From Phoronis australis (taxonomy: Eukaryota; Phoronida; Phoronidae): a stretch of DNA of 64,000 nucleotides. A program made the translations under genes and the position numbers. Shown here piece by piece: positions 1-13,546 of the stretch (positions within the stretch are counted from its first letter, which is position 1; each line of letters starts with the position of its first letter). Location: contig NMRA01000368.1 in assembly GCA_002633005.1 (NCBI GenBank), positions 110,166 to 174,165 on the forward strand, in the 5' to 3' direction. The notes beneath the pieces were generated by a model. It saw nothing but the letters and a program-made list of their open reading frames with translations. It was not told the DNA's origin and did no database searches.

Positions 1-950
1 GGGGGCCGCCATCTTGAAGAAGAGTGCAGCTACAGCCAAGAAAGTGGCCTTTTTTTATTCACAGCATGTTCACAAATACAAACAAACCACATTCACTGAG
101 CCTACGTGCAATGCCCACCTACAAAATGCCCCCAAACTTGGCCTACCCCAAAATTTCTATATTTTGGGAGTGCAAATTGGCCGCGGCCGCAGCCTAACTA
201 TTCAGTGCCACCATTGGGGCTGCAAATATTTATTGAACTCAGCAGGATTGTGTAATGGTTAATTAGATCAACACCATAACCACCAATTTGTAATGCATTA
301 GGCTTATCATGGCAATAGATCTTGGTGGTGCTCTATTACTCTGCTTGGCTGTTGTCATGTTTCCAACCCTGGACTAAGAGTGGCAACATGAGAGGTTTTG
401 TTTTAATTTAAACTGATATCTACAAATAAATAAGTGCTACTGCAAAAACAAACCAACAAGTGCTACTGCCAAAATTGTTTTGAAAAGATTTTGTTCACCA
501 AGCAGTGGTGGTGTGTCAAGAGAACCTGTGTGCTCACCACAGAAAAGGAGATTAGTTTAATGGGAGAGGGGGGTGGCCATCTGTTCATTATAAAAACCTG
601 ACCCTGGTAGTGAATATGGTAAAACATCACCAATTTTGGACAAAATCAATTGCCATTTTTCCATTTTGAAGGGCTTCTAACATTGCTGCGAATGTCTACA
701 ATTTTCAAAATTTTGTCATTTGGTAGCTATGGTACTGAACAGAAAAGTGTTAATTTCATACTACATACATCTTTGGTAGAAAAAAGAGAGAATAAGCTTT
801 TAATGTTCGCCATGTCGTGTCTTAAGTTGGTGGGGGTATGCACTGTACTCTTCTAAGCCCGTCCATTGAGTTTGGTGCTCTTGCCTTCTGTTGTGCTTTT
901 TGTAGACCAAGTGTCTTGCGATTGCCTGCAAGACAATGCAAAATCATATG
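1..950. other. Non-coding, no gene seen
   Basis: AT-rich sequence with only short chance ORFs. The first bases contain GCCGCCATCTT (5-15), which is the reverse complement of the YY1 consensus; with nothing to its left visible it cannot be tied to a promoter. Confidence 0.5.
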
Positions 951-1236
951 AGTGAAAGGCAAGTGTTTGGTGACTGAAAGGCAGGTGTTTTGTGAGTGAA
1001 GGTTAAGTGTTTCGTGAGTGAAGGTTAAGTGTTTCGTGAATGAAAAGCAAGTGTTTTGTGAGTGAAAGGCAAGTGTTTTACGAGTGAAAGGCAAGTGTTT
1101 TGTGAGGGAAAAGCAAGTGTTTCGTAAGTGAAAGGCAAATATTTCACAAGTGAAAGGCAAGTGTTTCGTGAGTGAAAGGCAAGTGTTTCGTAAGTGAAAG
1201 ATAAGGTAATTGTGAGTGAAAGGCATGTGTTTCGTG
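951..1236. repeat. Minisatellite, 22 bp x 13
   Basis: Thirteen head-to-tail copies of a 22-bp unit (consensus agtgaaaggcaagtgtttcg plus two bases, with scattered substitutions). Copies start every 22 bases from 951 to 1215. Because 22 is not a multiple of three, the 141-codon minus-strand frame across it repeats only every 22 residues and is a by-product of the repeat, not a gene. Confidence 0.95.
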
Positions 1237-4200
1237 GGTATGGTCAATCAAGACCTTACCTGCCTAAGCTGGCAAAATGACAAGCACTGAATGTTCAATC
1301 ATCAGAATAAATTGATGAATTATGCTGTAGAATTTTGTGTTTCCGTTGCATAAGCAAAGATTTTTCGCCGGAAGTGCATAACTTATGTCTTGTGATTGCT
1401 GAACATAGCACTGGCTATGCCAGGAAGGAAGATGGGCCAGGGTGCTCCTCATAATATTTTTCTTGTGTTTTGTCCGAAAATAGCCTTATGCTGGCAGCTT
1501 GCCTAAAACGCCATGCATTGCTTTGATTTAGTTGAGATGCCCTTTAGTGTATTATCCACCTTGTCATAATACATTCCTTAATGGTGGTGGTCCTAGTCTT
1601 AAATGTCATTCATATGAAGTGATGACAAGATGGCATATACTGTGTGGGCTTGTTGGTCCAACATATGGTTTGAACTTCTCCTCAAATATTTGGCTGGTGG
1701 TTTCCTGGTAAAAGCACCACAGGTAGAGTCAATGTGACAGCCTGCTCACTTTGTTGTGACACAGTTGTGGACATTCACAAGTTCAACTGTTATTATTGCA
1801 GCTCAGATAGGAGGCATATGTTTGCTCTTCATGAAAGAGATTGGCGGAGGCTGCAGGAGATTGAAGCCTTTGCTGCATCTCTGTCTTATGTGAAAACGTG
1901 TATTTTTACCAATCTACCATGTGTCAATAAAGTGTAATACCTAAATAATTCATTGGGGATGTAATTTTATGACATGAAGACAGATTTGAATCTTAGTAAG
2001 TTATGACGGTTTACACCATGTGAACATGATGTTAGATTGAGACAGTTCTATGCCAGTTGGATAATCATTGACTGTACCGTAACACATGGCTGAAGATATC
2101 AACATTAGTGCTTCAGAGGGTGCATTATTAATCTTGCCAAAGAATGGACATTTGAGGTGAAGCATGACTTCCTCCTAGATCAGCTACATTTGGGCGTCCA
2201 GTTCAAAGTTTGTGTATGACCCCCTGCACACCATATTTTTAAACAAATTAACTCCTCAAGTTAGAAAGTGTAATGCAACTTATGCCAAAACCATTTTAAT
2301 AGGTGGTCTTTCTAGATTACTTTTGATGGACACACTAACAAAGGATCCCTGTCAAATAACTGTCAGTGAACAAATAACATCTGTTTCCTGTGTTGAAAAA
2401 GTAAATCACACAGTCATACTGTTGGGATATCACAGTCACTGGCTACTTAGCTGAAGTTCCTGCTGTGCCTCCAGAATTATTGAGCAGTTTGCCTGTAAAC
2501 ATGTTTTCCATGTTACTGTAGCTGCCCAGAGGAAATCAACACCCAGAAACACATGTTTGGGTTGTAATGCTTGTCCCCAAGGATAACTAGGGTATACCCT
2601 GATTATAAGTTTTCTAGTATTTGCTATAAACACTTATCTTGGCCAAAGGTAACATTAGTGTTGTCACAAAAAAATTTCTATTTTATTATAGGCACAGAAA
2701 CATTCAAGTGACCCGAAGTGACCCTGGTTATTTCAGATATTGCTAGGCACCTCTCTATTCTTCATCATGGCAAACTCGTGTTTCATGTATATACAATTTT
2801 CAAACTTATGTTTTTAAGAGTTTAACCTTATGATAGTAAGCATATTTCATTAAGCAGGTTGATGGTGATGGCAACCACTCTTGTAAGCTGATCATGGTAA
2901 GTGGATCGTCTTGAGAGTGCCGTGAGACAACTGATTTTTACCCACAGTGCCTTTCTGATAAGGCAAATGAATTGGAGATGAATTAGAATTAGATTAGTCT
3001 TTAGACAAAAATAAAGGTGAATATGCTGAAGTAAGTGAGTGAGAATCAATTTTGCTGATTTTGTAATGACAAATTTGGGAATATGATAATAAATCATTAC
3101 ATTATGCAGGTCATTTTACATGGGTTGAATGCAAAATGATTTGTTTTTGACATTTCATGACAATAGGCTTAACCTAGATATTCCAATGTCTGGTATGACA
3201 TTAAATGGGCTCTTTTATGTACCTTTTGGGAATTTCCTCAAATGTTTTTTGTTGTGTGGTGCTATAGTGGCGTGCATGTCTTACACTGTGGTAACTCAAT
3301 AGACATATTGTTTGCAACGGGACCTCGTAGAATCACAATTGAATAATTTCGGTCCACTGTTGGCAGGGGCATATCCCTGTAGGATTCATTAATCGCAAAA
3401 TAGTTTCAAATTTTTCGACAGCTGGACCAATATTAAAACAATTCAACAGAGGGCATTTTGAAAGTGGGATTAATGGCTTTGGGCATTTGTTTTAGCCACC
3501 CTGCAGGTTCTGCCTGTGTCTGAGGTTCATTGAATTAGTATTTGGTCACGTGTCCTGACCTTGACTGATTTTGTCACGTGCTACTGTAATAATTCAACAT
3601 TTTAATAGTGAAATTATGGGGAAGTGTTACCCTCTGGTGATGAACCTTTACTTCAGTCTTGCAGTTCTTGTGTACTACAAAAATTTAAGATTGTTTTTTA
3701 AGAAGGGTTATTTTACAACATTAGAAAGACATGGAATTGTCACGATTTTCAATTTTTCTCAGAGAGCACCATGTTTTCTTGTAGTATTGTTGCCATAGCT
3801 TCAAACACTGCTTCTGTATTTTTCACTGAGGTTTTTTATTTGAAAATCCAAGGCACGGTTTTGTCTGAAGTTATGGAGTTTTGTTGACTACATACTGTGG
3901 TAGTTTCATGATGGACACCAAATGCGCTTTTGCAGGAAACAACTGTGTATTTTTGAAATAAAATTTTTTACAACATTACTCCATTATTCTTTCGTTTCCT
4001 TGTTGTGATATGTGACTTCACGGTTTTAATTTAACTCGGTGGATTTATTTAAATTCTGTTAAAAAGTTTTGACTTTTGAATTCTCATTGCAAAATGACTT
4101 TCCTCATCTGCTGTTAGGCAGAATGTTTCCAATATGTTAATTGTGTTTTGCTTGTTTTTTCTTCTTGTGTGGTAGTAGTGCTGTCCTTTTTTCAAGTCTC

Positions 4201-5988
4201 CCATACAACAACAAAGTTATGCATGATTAAAGAAAAACAAGCCTACAGGTTTAAACCATTCAAGAAAATTGGTGCACATGATGGACTGTTTTCTTTAAGT
4301 CTCCTGTGTTAAGTTTAGCAAACATTTTCCATGGTGAAACTAGTCATTGGCCTGGACTTTTTGATGTCTTAAAATGCTTTTCCCATGATTATGTGGGTGG
4401 TCGAAACTGTACTGTCCACTTGACCAAAATTTTTATCTGCCTCCATATCACAACTGCTATAATTGGAGTTGGCTAACTTGTTAAGCATGAATGAAATTTG
4501 TCTTCTTCCAAGTTTCTGGCAGTGAAGGATATTGTCACTTGAGTTAATTAGTCAAAGTTGTTTCAGGATACTACTAAAATTGAAGCGTGTTAGGGGAAAA
4601 CCAATATTTTGAATGTTACCTTTAGTAAAAATGCACACCTTTGGTTATCTTTTGGAGACATTCTTCATGTTATTTACTGTTACCATGGCAAGTATGTGTC
4701 ATCCATGGTAACGATAAAAAGTCTCATAACCAGCTCGGTGATGGACCCACATCTTGAGCTAATGGGAATGACCTGAACAGTGCACAGACTGTGTTCATAA
4801 GGGAGTAGGACATTATGTTTCAACAATGGAATTGAATGCAGAACCAAGAGCCATGCATTTTGCTGGGCCATTTAAGTCACTTTCTATTATTCCATGGATC
4901 ATATTTGGCAATGAGTATTTAACACGGGGAAAATACATTTTGGTTGCATGAAACAGTCCCAAACAGGGACTTAATCTTTTTTGTATTTGCTTCATTCTTT
5001 TAGCACAGATGACATGTAATATTTTTATACAATTTAATCTTGATTATGAGCTCTTCTTTGACTAATGGCCTTTTATAAAAATATAACCAAAAAAATGAGC
5101 CCTTAATTCAGTCAAAGTAATTAAGGACTTCGTCCTTGTATGGAGGGCGTTGCACGAAAAGATCTCTCTTATTTTCAACAACAGTGAGAATTCAGTGTAG
5201 ATTTCACTCTCGATTTGTATCGAAGCCAAAAATTAACGTAGTAATGACACTAAAACAGCATAACATAGGGCAAGCAGTGTTTTCACAAGCCCGCAAATAC
5301 GCAGTACATTTAGAAAACTTGGCTGAGTCCCTATTTTGGACTGTTTCATGTAACCGGGCACTGGGATCTCTATTTTTACTTAAAGCAACGTTAAAATTGG
5401 TGATCTTCCCTTTAGGCAAATTGAATTTGAACAGCCACAGGGCTTAAGCCAATTGACCACTGTTTGAAACCTTTGCCTTTCCTTCATGAAGTTTGTTATT
5501 TTTCTCTTAGTATTGGTAACTTCTTGATTCACTACAACAGCAGATGTCATCTGAAATTAGTGTAAAGGAATTGACCATGTGTTTTGGAGTTTATCCTTCT
5601 TTGTGATAACGGCTATTTAATGTTAGTCATCAAAAATTGGGAATTGGTTGTAATTTCAGCTATTATGGCAAGTCCTTAGATTAAAAATGCAGTCAAATTC
5701 AATTACACTGTTGAAATTGGTTTATAGAGACTTCCGCATTCTCAGTTCTTAACTGTTCCACTGTTCAGCGGATTGTTGCATTCATTACTGGTGAAAATCT
5801 AATTGAGGAATTTGGGAATTTTTTCGATAAATTGGAAGTAAACAAATTCTGTTTAATTTTAGGAATAGTTGGTTTTGGGTTGTAGTGAATGCGGGTCACC
5901 ATTTTATGGACGACAATAAAAAAAGTTATTTATTTGTCGATTTGTTTTGTCTTCAGGGGACCTGAGCAAGTGTGGCATTCTCAAAAAT
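1237..5988. other. Non-coding stretch with one weak exon-like patch
   Basis: No supported gene. One patch at 1802-1937 follows a good acceptor (ttattattgcag) and reads SDRRHMFALHERDWRRLQEI then EAFAASLSYVK, which looks protein-like; an AATAAA overlaps the end of that frame at 1926. It has no recognisable homology and no clear donor or neighbours. Confidence 0.4.
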
Positions 5989-6116
5989 TTTGAGCAGTGC
6001 ATATTCAGACTACATAAAGGTTTGAGCAGTGCATATTCAGACTACATAAAGGTTTGAGCAGTGCATGTTCAGACTGCATAAAGGTTTGAGCAGTGCATAT
6101 TCAGACTACATAAAGT
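5989..6116. repeat. Tandem repeat, 32 bp x 4
   Basis: Four nearly identical 32-bp units beginning tttgagcagtgcatattcag at 5989, 6021, 6053 and 6085. The third differs by a few bases, the others almost not at all, so the array is recent. Confidence 0.95.
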
Positions 6117-9100
6117 TTTGGAAAAATAATTTGTGTTAAGGTTTATGAGACCTTATTGGCAAATCTCTCATTCAGCCAAACAAAAGTACAGAACGTATAA
6201 AACTTAGTTCAATAAGATTTTGTGAAAGTAGAAACCCATAGAATTTCATTTTTGACTTCATACAAACCATGTCAACATGTCTCTTTATAAATTAGATCAA
6301 AAAGAAAAGTTTATTAACTGCAAACAATAAAATCAGTAATAGGACTGAATTGCAAATGTTCTAAGGGGAATTCTCCATAACACAGTGTTTCAGTTCTTTT
6401 ACATTTTGTTTTCATTTCATGCGACATTTTTTCATGAAAATCACAAAGTCCTATTTTTATTTCTGTTAGACATTTGTTTAGGGGTCCCACAAATTCTAAA
6501 AGAATGTCTGCTGTATCATTTACCAGGTAGTTCTAGGTACTATAACCTTGGTGCATGGTATCACCTTCAGACCACACATGGATTGAATACATTTGTCTGG
6601 AACATCTGCCAAAACATCTAGAATATTTATGTGAAGGTTCTGTTGATCAGTTCTTAGCAAAATAAACCCAAGTCTCCTATGAGTTTTTAATGAGAAACCT
6701 TTTGACACTGAATAGCTACTCAGCATTTTCTGTAAAGAATTCCCTGATGTGTGAAAAATGTTAGAAAAATGTCTACTTTATCTTCCTTATTTTCGTTAGT
6801 GAGTACAAAATCAATGTTGAATTTCCCTATGAAATAATTCATGAATTGACATAACATCTGGAGCGATAAGTATGGTAAAGTTCTTGGCCACAGTTAGACT
6901 AAACACCCAATAAATTGTTAAAAAATCTGTTTTATTTTTTGTCAAGGAGAGAGTCGGTCAGTTTCAAAACACTTGTAGTGTCCCTTCATCTATTCAGGCA
7001 TCCATTCAGGCGTTGATCCAAAGCCAGGGTACGGACCTCTTGTTCAATCTGCTTGTATGCTGCAATCTGGAGGAATCTCAAGCACTAGAGTGTTAACCCC
7101 TGGTCCAAACCTGTAGTCCAAGTGTTACGCCTGCCACTGATGCTCATTCATAAAAATAACCTGAAGGCGAAATTATCATACAACACTAAATTCGCACAAG
7201 ATATCTATTTTTTAGGTTTGTTTGGTCCCTGTGGGGAGTTGCCAACAAGAGTTGAGGAAGTTAATTTGATTGATCTTAATGACTTATTGTTGGTAATATT
7301 ACTAAGCGATAGTCTATAAAAGTGCTTGTATAAGCAACATATTCATTCTAGAAGGATGTTCACGTTTTTAGTCAAGTGCCCTTACAAATCCAAACAGGAT
7401 TAGGTTAAACATCCAGCAGAAACTGTACAGCTTTGTTGGCCAAGCTTGTCCTCACCTGTCTGTAAAACAAGCTTTATTATTTGTAAGCATCGCATCAGAT
7501 AGTGTTTACTGTTGTGATTATCACCTATAATGTTGCACTTCTATTGCACCTTTTTCCAGCCTGAGTTTCATGTAAATAATGATCCTTGTTGGGCAATTTT
7601 TCAGCTATTCAGCACACAATATGGCTTAAAAGTAAAATAATATTTTGTCGATTTTCCTAACAGGCATGAAGATTCAGAAAAGTTAGTCTGTTACTAAGGT
7701 TTGTTACTGTGAAGGTGTCACAAAACAACATTTCTTAAAGCATTATTCACAGACAGATAATCACTCTTTTAAAAATTGAAAAGTGGCATTTTTTACAATT
7801 ATTTTTGGGTGAAAGAAGCAGAGAAATGTACTACTATTGGTACTGATTTTTGTCAAATTATAATCATTTGATGTTCCAGTATGCCAACAAAAGTGTACAG
7901 AAATGCAGAACAGTGAAAATCAGTTATTCGTTATCAATTGAATCCAGGAAATGCTGCAGTGGATCATGAGAAAACAAGGAGCCATGAAACTGACCAAGCT
8001 ATCGATGTAAAGTGCTAATTATTGCTGATATCAACAGAAAGAGATCTTGTGTGTATAATATGCACCATGTTTCTTGACCACCCATGATTTATGAATTCGA
8101 ATTCCCATGGATCCTACCTTGTCTGCTACAGACACCTTTGATTTTTTCTATGACCTTTGACACTTGGGTAGTCTGGTGGAAGGACTCTTGTCATTACTGT
8201 TCTCAAGTTTATAAGCCATAACTAGGGTTGAAAAGTCAAGTTACAGTACACCTGTAGTTAAAAGACATTCAGCATTGTTTGGGTCATTAAACCCTTTGTT
8301 AAATGTGATTCTCTGGACAGGCAACTTCCTGTAATTGTTGCTAAGTTTTTAAAGATCCTGGTGTGATGATTAGAAGGGTAATGCATGGGTGTTATCCCAT
8401 ATTACTGCATTGTACGTGGTCAGGAGATGGAGTTTTTGGTTTCAGTCATTGAAAATCAGACAATGACTGGTCTGTATGGATGATGTGCATACCATTGTTG
8501 ATGGTTGGAAATGGTTATAGATATGATCAATAAACCAGTCTCTCTACAAAAGCTATGGAGAAGTTAATGTGTAAAGAACCTGTGGTTAACTTATGGGGCA
8601 TAATACATGCATTCAAGTGGTCTCATTGTACCTATAACTACCAGGTATTAAGCTAATGCACTGCTTTCTACTCTAAATATATGAAGGTGTTAAAAAGACT
8701 ATGGTCCATTATTCATTAGCACCACCTTGTGAGGATTGTGTGTACCATTGCCTAAGCGACTCATACCTCCAAGACTGACATTTATTTTTAGCAACAATGA
8801 GGGCACCACCATTTCTGAAAGAGCCTCCTAAGGCCTCTTGTGGTCGCTGCTTTCGAAAATCCCCCGAAACTGTCTGGAACTCCGTGGGAATATCATTTTT
8901 AGTATCATTTTCTCAGTTTCTCTCCCCCGTTCTTTGCCTCTGGTATCATCTTGAGGCTCAAATGATTCTCCCACACTGCTGGCACAGTTTGCGTATTCAA
9001 ATGACAGGAAATAGAAGTGCATTATTGTTTCTGCTCATGTGAACAATTGCAACAATCCTATTGGCCAGGGGAGACTGTAACTGTAACGTTAAATTATCTT

Positions 9101-9557
9101 TGCAAAATAAACCAGTAAAACTACCAGCGCTGAACTGTACTTGCTAAAACTGTATTTGTTACCGTAGCAACCATTATGCAATTCCTTCAGACACATTCTT
9201 CTCTCAACATTTTCACCCCTTTCATCGTCATGCTGTCTGCATCAATGACTGCAACTGAATATTTTTTCTATAAATGCCAACACTTCGACCACAACATGTG
9301 AAAGTGCTGAGACCTTGGTGAAAGTACTGAATTATGGAACCAAACATGATCTTTGTTATGTCAACATATTTACAATTAGTTGGATTCTCGGCAGTTAATT
9401 GATGGGTTTTTGTCAACATGTACAGCTGGTACTTGTCTGATTTTGTTGACAACTTCACTAACTCGATTCTCACGTTCATTAAAAGAATACTGCCCAAGTT
9501 ATAATGAACAGTGATTTTTCATAAATTAAATCACGTCAAAAGTCTTGTCCACTATGA
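6117..9557. other. Non-coding; one family A repeat fragment
   Basis: No gene supported. 6215-6475 resembles dispersed repeat family A in minus orientation (shared strings such as atagaatttcatttttgact and tttttcatgaaaatc). The remainder is unremarkable AT-rich DNA. Confidence 0.4.
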
Positions 9558-11085
9558 ATTACTCCAGAACAACTTGCCCTAAAGCACCGTGCCCCTCTCC
9601 CCATTCAGCCTAGCGCTCACATTATAGGCACCCTACACCATGTGACAAACATGGCGCATAAGTGATTAGACACCCCTACGCCTGTAACTGAGCAAGCTCA
9701 AACTTGATAATTATTTCTGCCTTGTCTTCAGGTTTGCCCAACCACACTGTGACTTGTGGTAGGGTAAGTTAGCCTAGAACAAGTTACCCTACCTGGATAG
9801 GGTGGGGGTAAGTTGTCACGCGTGTGTCAAGTTAACCCAGTGGAAGGTGGGGGTAAGTTGTCATGCGTGCGTCAAGTTAACCCAGCGGAACGTGGGGGTA
9901 AGTTGTCACGCGTGTGTCAAGTTAACCCAGTGGAACGTGGGGGTAAGTTGTCGCGCGTGTGTCAAGTTAACCCAGTGGAGGGGGGGGGTAAGTTGTCATG
10001 CGTGTGTTAAGTTAACCCAGCGGAACGTGGGGGTAAGTTGTCACGCGTGTGTCAAGTTAACCCAGCGGAACGTGGGGGTAAGTTGTCACGCGTGTGTCAA
10101 GTTAACCCAGTGGAAGCAACTTTCACACTCCTTCTGAACTCTTTGCAGGAGTAACTTGTTGTAGGGTAACTTGTAGTGTGGATTGTAGATGGCACTGAAG
10201 ACATGCCTTTTGTTTATGTAGCTTGGTTTATGGTGGTGTCATCTGCTGTTGGAAATAGAATTTCGTACAGAAAATTGTAGTTTTCGACCGATATAAGTTT
10301 CCTTTTGAAATTTACACCACATGTTTGAGGTGAAGTTTGAATTGTTTTTGTTCTGAAATTTGCATTTAGCATGTTTTTTTCAGAAACACTGCTTAAAACT
10401 CGTGGCACACTGTGAAAGTGGTGGAAACAGTGCTATCTATGGCCAACAGTGACACCTATGGATTCGCCAATAAGCCCTTATGCAATGGGAACACTGCTTT
10501 GCACTAATTATATACCAAAACAACAATACCAGACAGTTGTAACAGGCACTGTGTGCATTCTAAAGACAACATTGGTCATTAAAGTCTCATTAGGCATATT
10601 CTTTCCTTTGGAATGGTGTTAATCGCCTACAGGTTGAGGTGTTGGCGTTGGACACAACCAACACCCATCTTTAATTGGAACCATCCAGTACACTTGGACA
10701 TGAGTAATTAGCTGACATGTTAGAACTATAGTCCTGTCCATACATAGCCTACCCTAGAACAACTTGCACTAGTGCCTGTGTACCCCACTTTTAAGTGGAG
10801 CGTCAACAGCTCTGTGCCTGGCATTGAAACCTAATGCCAATAGGGTGTGCAAGAGAAAATCCATGTGCATGTAACCACAGCTGATGATTACTTCCGCCCC
10901 ACCCCATTTATGCAGCCACAAAGCATTACAAATAATGCAAGTTACCCTGGAATAAGTTACTCCACTTCTATAATGTGGAGTAACTTGTCCCAAGTAGGCT
11001 AAGTTGCGCTAGTTTTAGTAGCATCCAGACTGCACTCAAACCTAGCGACAAGTTGTTCCAGGAGTTGTTCTAGGGTAAGTCTGTG
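9558..11085. repeat. Region built of a short motif in both orientations
   Basis: The motif accctagaacaagtt / aacttgttctagggt and variants recurs many times on both strands, e.g. near 9562, 9729, 9771, 10150, 10750, 10940, 10980 and 11050-11075. The two outer copies (near 9560 and 11060) face each other, as terminal inverted repeats would. Probably a decayed transposable element or several nested ones, with the 45-bp minisatellite inside. Confidence 0.5.
9804..10118. repeat. Minisatellite, 45 bp x 7
   Basis: Seven tandem 45-bp units starting gggggtaagttgtcacgcgt, at 9804, 9849, 9894, 9939, 9984, 10029 and 10074. Since 45 is a multiple of three, frames stay open: plus-strand frames read GVSCHACVKLTQ repeated every 15 residues. 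There is no natural start and the peptide resembles no known family, so this is treated as non-coding. Confidence 0.95.
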
Positions 11086-13314
11086 TGTGGACGGCACTTA
11101 TGTGACACCTTATCACATCACAGCCCTACCAACCACATGGGTAAAAACTCAAAACCACCCCACTTTACAAAGCGATTACGGTACCTGATGACTTTCAGCT
11201 TTTGGACTGATCACATGCTGTAAGTTTTGTCTACTCCTCAGTCACCCTAGATTTACAGTAGTTGCCACAGAGCAACTTGCTCTTGTTCAGTGACTAGTAT
11301 GGCACAAAATGGTTAAGGTTATCCCAAACCTTACTTTGCTGCCACCATTCTAACCGGTATATCAAAAACAGGCCCAGCTAATTAGTAAAAGTAAAACATT
11401 TCTGAATTAAAGAACAAAGTCCAGGGATCATAAAAAAGATGGTATATATTTATGTGCCTTAATTATTACGATAACATGTTTTAAAGTCAAAATTTCATTT
11501 TAAGAAAGGTACATTCATAGCAAAATAACCCCCCCCCCAGCCGTCTCCAGTATGAAGGCAGGATACACTGTTGACCAATTTAAAAGTAGGTCAACAGTTC
11601 ATTGTTATATACATGATGCAATGCATGGGGAAACTGATATGAAAACAAATATGAAATGGACTACAGAAATCAAGGCAGCAGTGACAAGGTGGTTCTGCTA
11701 AATCTTTTTTCTACACCGTATGTATTTTGTATTTGAAGTTCCCTGCTAGACATATGTGAAATGTAAAAATGCCCAATTTTTCTGATTAAGTTTTGAAATA
11801 TCCTTAACCTTAAAAAATGTCCAATTGTGGCCAACTTCAGAACGTCATATCTCAGACTGGTTGGAGTCATGTGAAGCTTTCTGATCATACTATGCTTCGT
11901 ACACTGTTTTTTCAGTGTTCCACTTTTGCATGAGGGCATATCAAAAATAGGACTTGCACAAACAAAAACAAAAGGATAATTTATGAAATTGTATCAACTT
12001 TTTTGAGATTTTATTTTGAGCATTTATATCAAATGAAATTTGCTCATGTTGTTGATCCTGTTGTTTTGATATGACTGTACCATTCTTTTTTACTAAATGT
12101 TACTAAAAAGCATGGTCATGTGACTTGCATAGTGCAATATTTTTGCACGAAAAACAAAATCGTACAAGATTACTTAATGCAAATGAAAAGCTTTGAGGAA
12201 GCTCGAGGCCTCATTAGCAAATAGTGGCGAAATGGCCGCCACTGAAGTGACTTGGGTTGGCTTGGCTCAAATGTTGACTTAAGGGAGAAAATTCAATTTC
12301 CGTTACAAGTTCGCTGCAAGTGCCTTGGTAGTGTCTTCGATCCACCTCATCAGTTTTGAAATCTAATGCAACCACAGTTCAAACCACAGAGGATCTTGTC
12401 CGTGTCAGTTTTTTTACTTTTGTCACAAAGTAGTCTTTTATTGTAAAGTTTTATTAATAGGTGAAATTGCTTTGGAGTAGTAAAGCACATCCCTTGCATT
12501 CTAGTAAATCAATACATATAGGTGAGGGGGAAGTTTATAATTTGCTCTCCTTTGCTTGTTCTTGTTTACACATGTTTTGGTTTCTGAGAAAAGTTGTCTG
12601 CCATTAGAATAACTATTAGAAACCTTATCTAACATGAATTCTTAACATACAAATATCACACTTCTGAAATTTGTATTGCCCTGTCCAGAATATGGCTGCC
12701 AATTTAAAATTCTAAAGGTTTGCACTTCTTTATTACCAATTTCCTCCTACTGAAGGTTCCACGAAAGCCACATCAACTGAGTTCAATTTCTGGTTGAATT
12801 ATGTCAACTGGTATAATTATTCAGATCGAAATTGCAAATTCCAGGTCAAAATTCTTTACCCAGCAGTTGTTGAGGAACATGTTACTGTTTGACAATCAGA
12901 TTTGGGAAGCTAGATAGATGAGCTGATGGCATATAACGAGATTGTCCATACCCAGCCATGTGCTCTGTGTGCAGCCATTTTAATTGCCTATTAAATTAGA
13001 AGGTTATCTTGGTGCATGAGGGATAGCTGTCCTCACTGTGCAGTTTGCTGTTGGAATGTTGTTCCTGCTTCATCAGCATCTCCATTTCAAGAGCCAATGA
13101 GTATTTTCGATTCCCAAATGGAAACATTTACTGTACCTCAATAAATATACAACATACCTGAAATCTCATGGAATGTTAGTCTTCTGGTATGATTTTGCTT
13201 TTGAAGTATACCTGAGTTTCCCCTTTGCAATAATCCAAGCATGGTGCCCCATGTTCATACCCAGGTGCCAACGTCACAACCTCCCTGCCTTCTAAGAGCC
13301 CATCTTGATAAACC
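11086..13314. other. Non-coding; contains family A repeat
   Basis: No gene supported. The middle part is a family A copy (listed separately). A short inverted repeat (agtggcgaaatggccgccact) lies near 12222. Confidence 0.4.
11690..12180 (+). repeat. Dispersed repeat family A, copy
   Basis: Shares ordered blocks with the copies at 18880, 31690 and 60690: a 'caaaaataggact' block, an A-rich block, 'atttatatcaaatgaaattt', 'ttttactaaatgttactaaa' and a 'ggtcatgtgact' block. Diverged by substitutions and small indels. Origin unknown; no coding capacity. Confidence 0.6.
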
Positions 13315-13425
13315 ATATTACTGTACTCAACTGGGTTACCGCTCATTCTCATCTTTCCACCAACCCCCTGTTTTTTAAGATTCCCAATTTAAGCGAATGG
13401 GTGGTAAACCGGACAAGTATGGAAT
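13315..13425. mobile_element. Short inverted-repeat element related to 54538-56520
   Basis: About 110 bp with diverged inverted ends (tactgtactcaactgggtta left; the reverse complement of ggtaaaccggacaagta right). Its core, ccctgttttttaagattccc, recurs as reverse complement at 54544-54605. It looks like a minimal derivative of the larger element there. Confidence 0.55.
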
Positions 13426-13546
13426 GTTATTGGAAGTCCCACTCAACAACAATGCCTTATAGCCCTTGAGTCGCACAGGGGACATCTGTCTCATGTTGAC
13501 CTACCCACAGACCTTCCACCCCCCTCCCTTCTTATTAAGAGTGTTA

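Noticed and set aside
822-1247. 141-codon minus-strand ORF with repeated HLPFT-type motifs
   Set aside because: It is the translation of the 22-bp minisatellite; the period in residues simply mirrors the repeat, and there is no start context or homology.
951-10118. Minisatellites considered as a CRISPR array
   Set aside because: Units are contiguous without unique spacers, and the DNA is clearly eukaryotic.
9802-10137. 111-codon ORF with CHAC repeats, suggestive of a Cys-rich or haem-binding repeat protein
   Set aside because: The 45-bp unit keeps several frames open at once, so openness carries no coding information; no signal peptide, splice context or known family.
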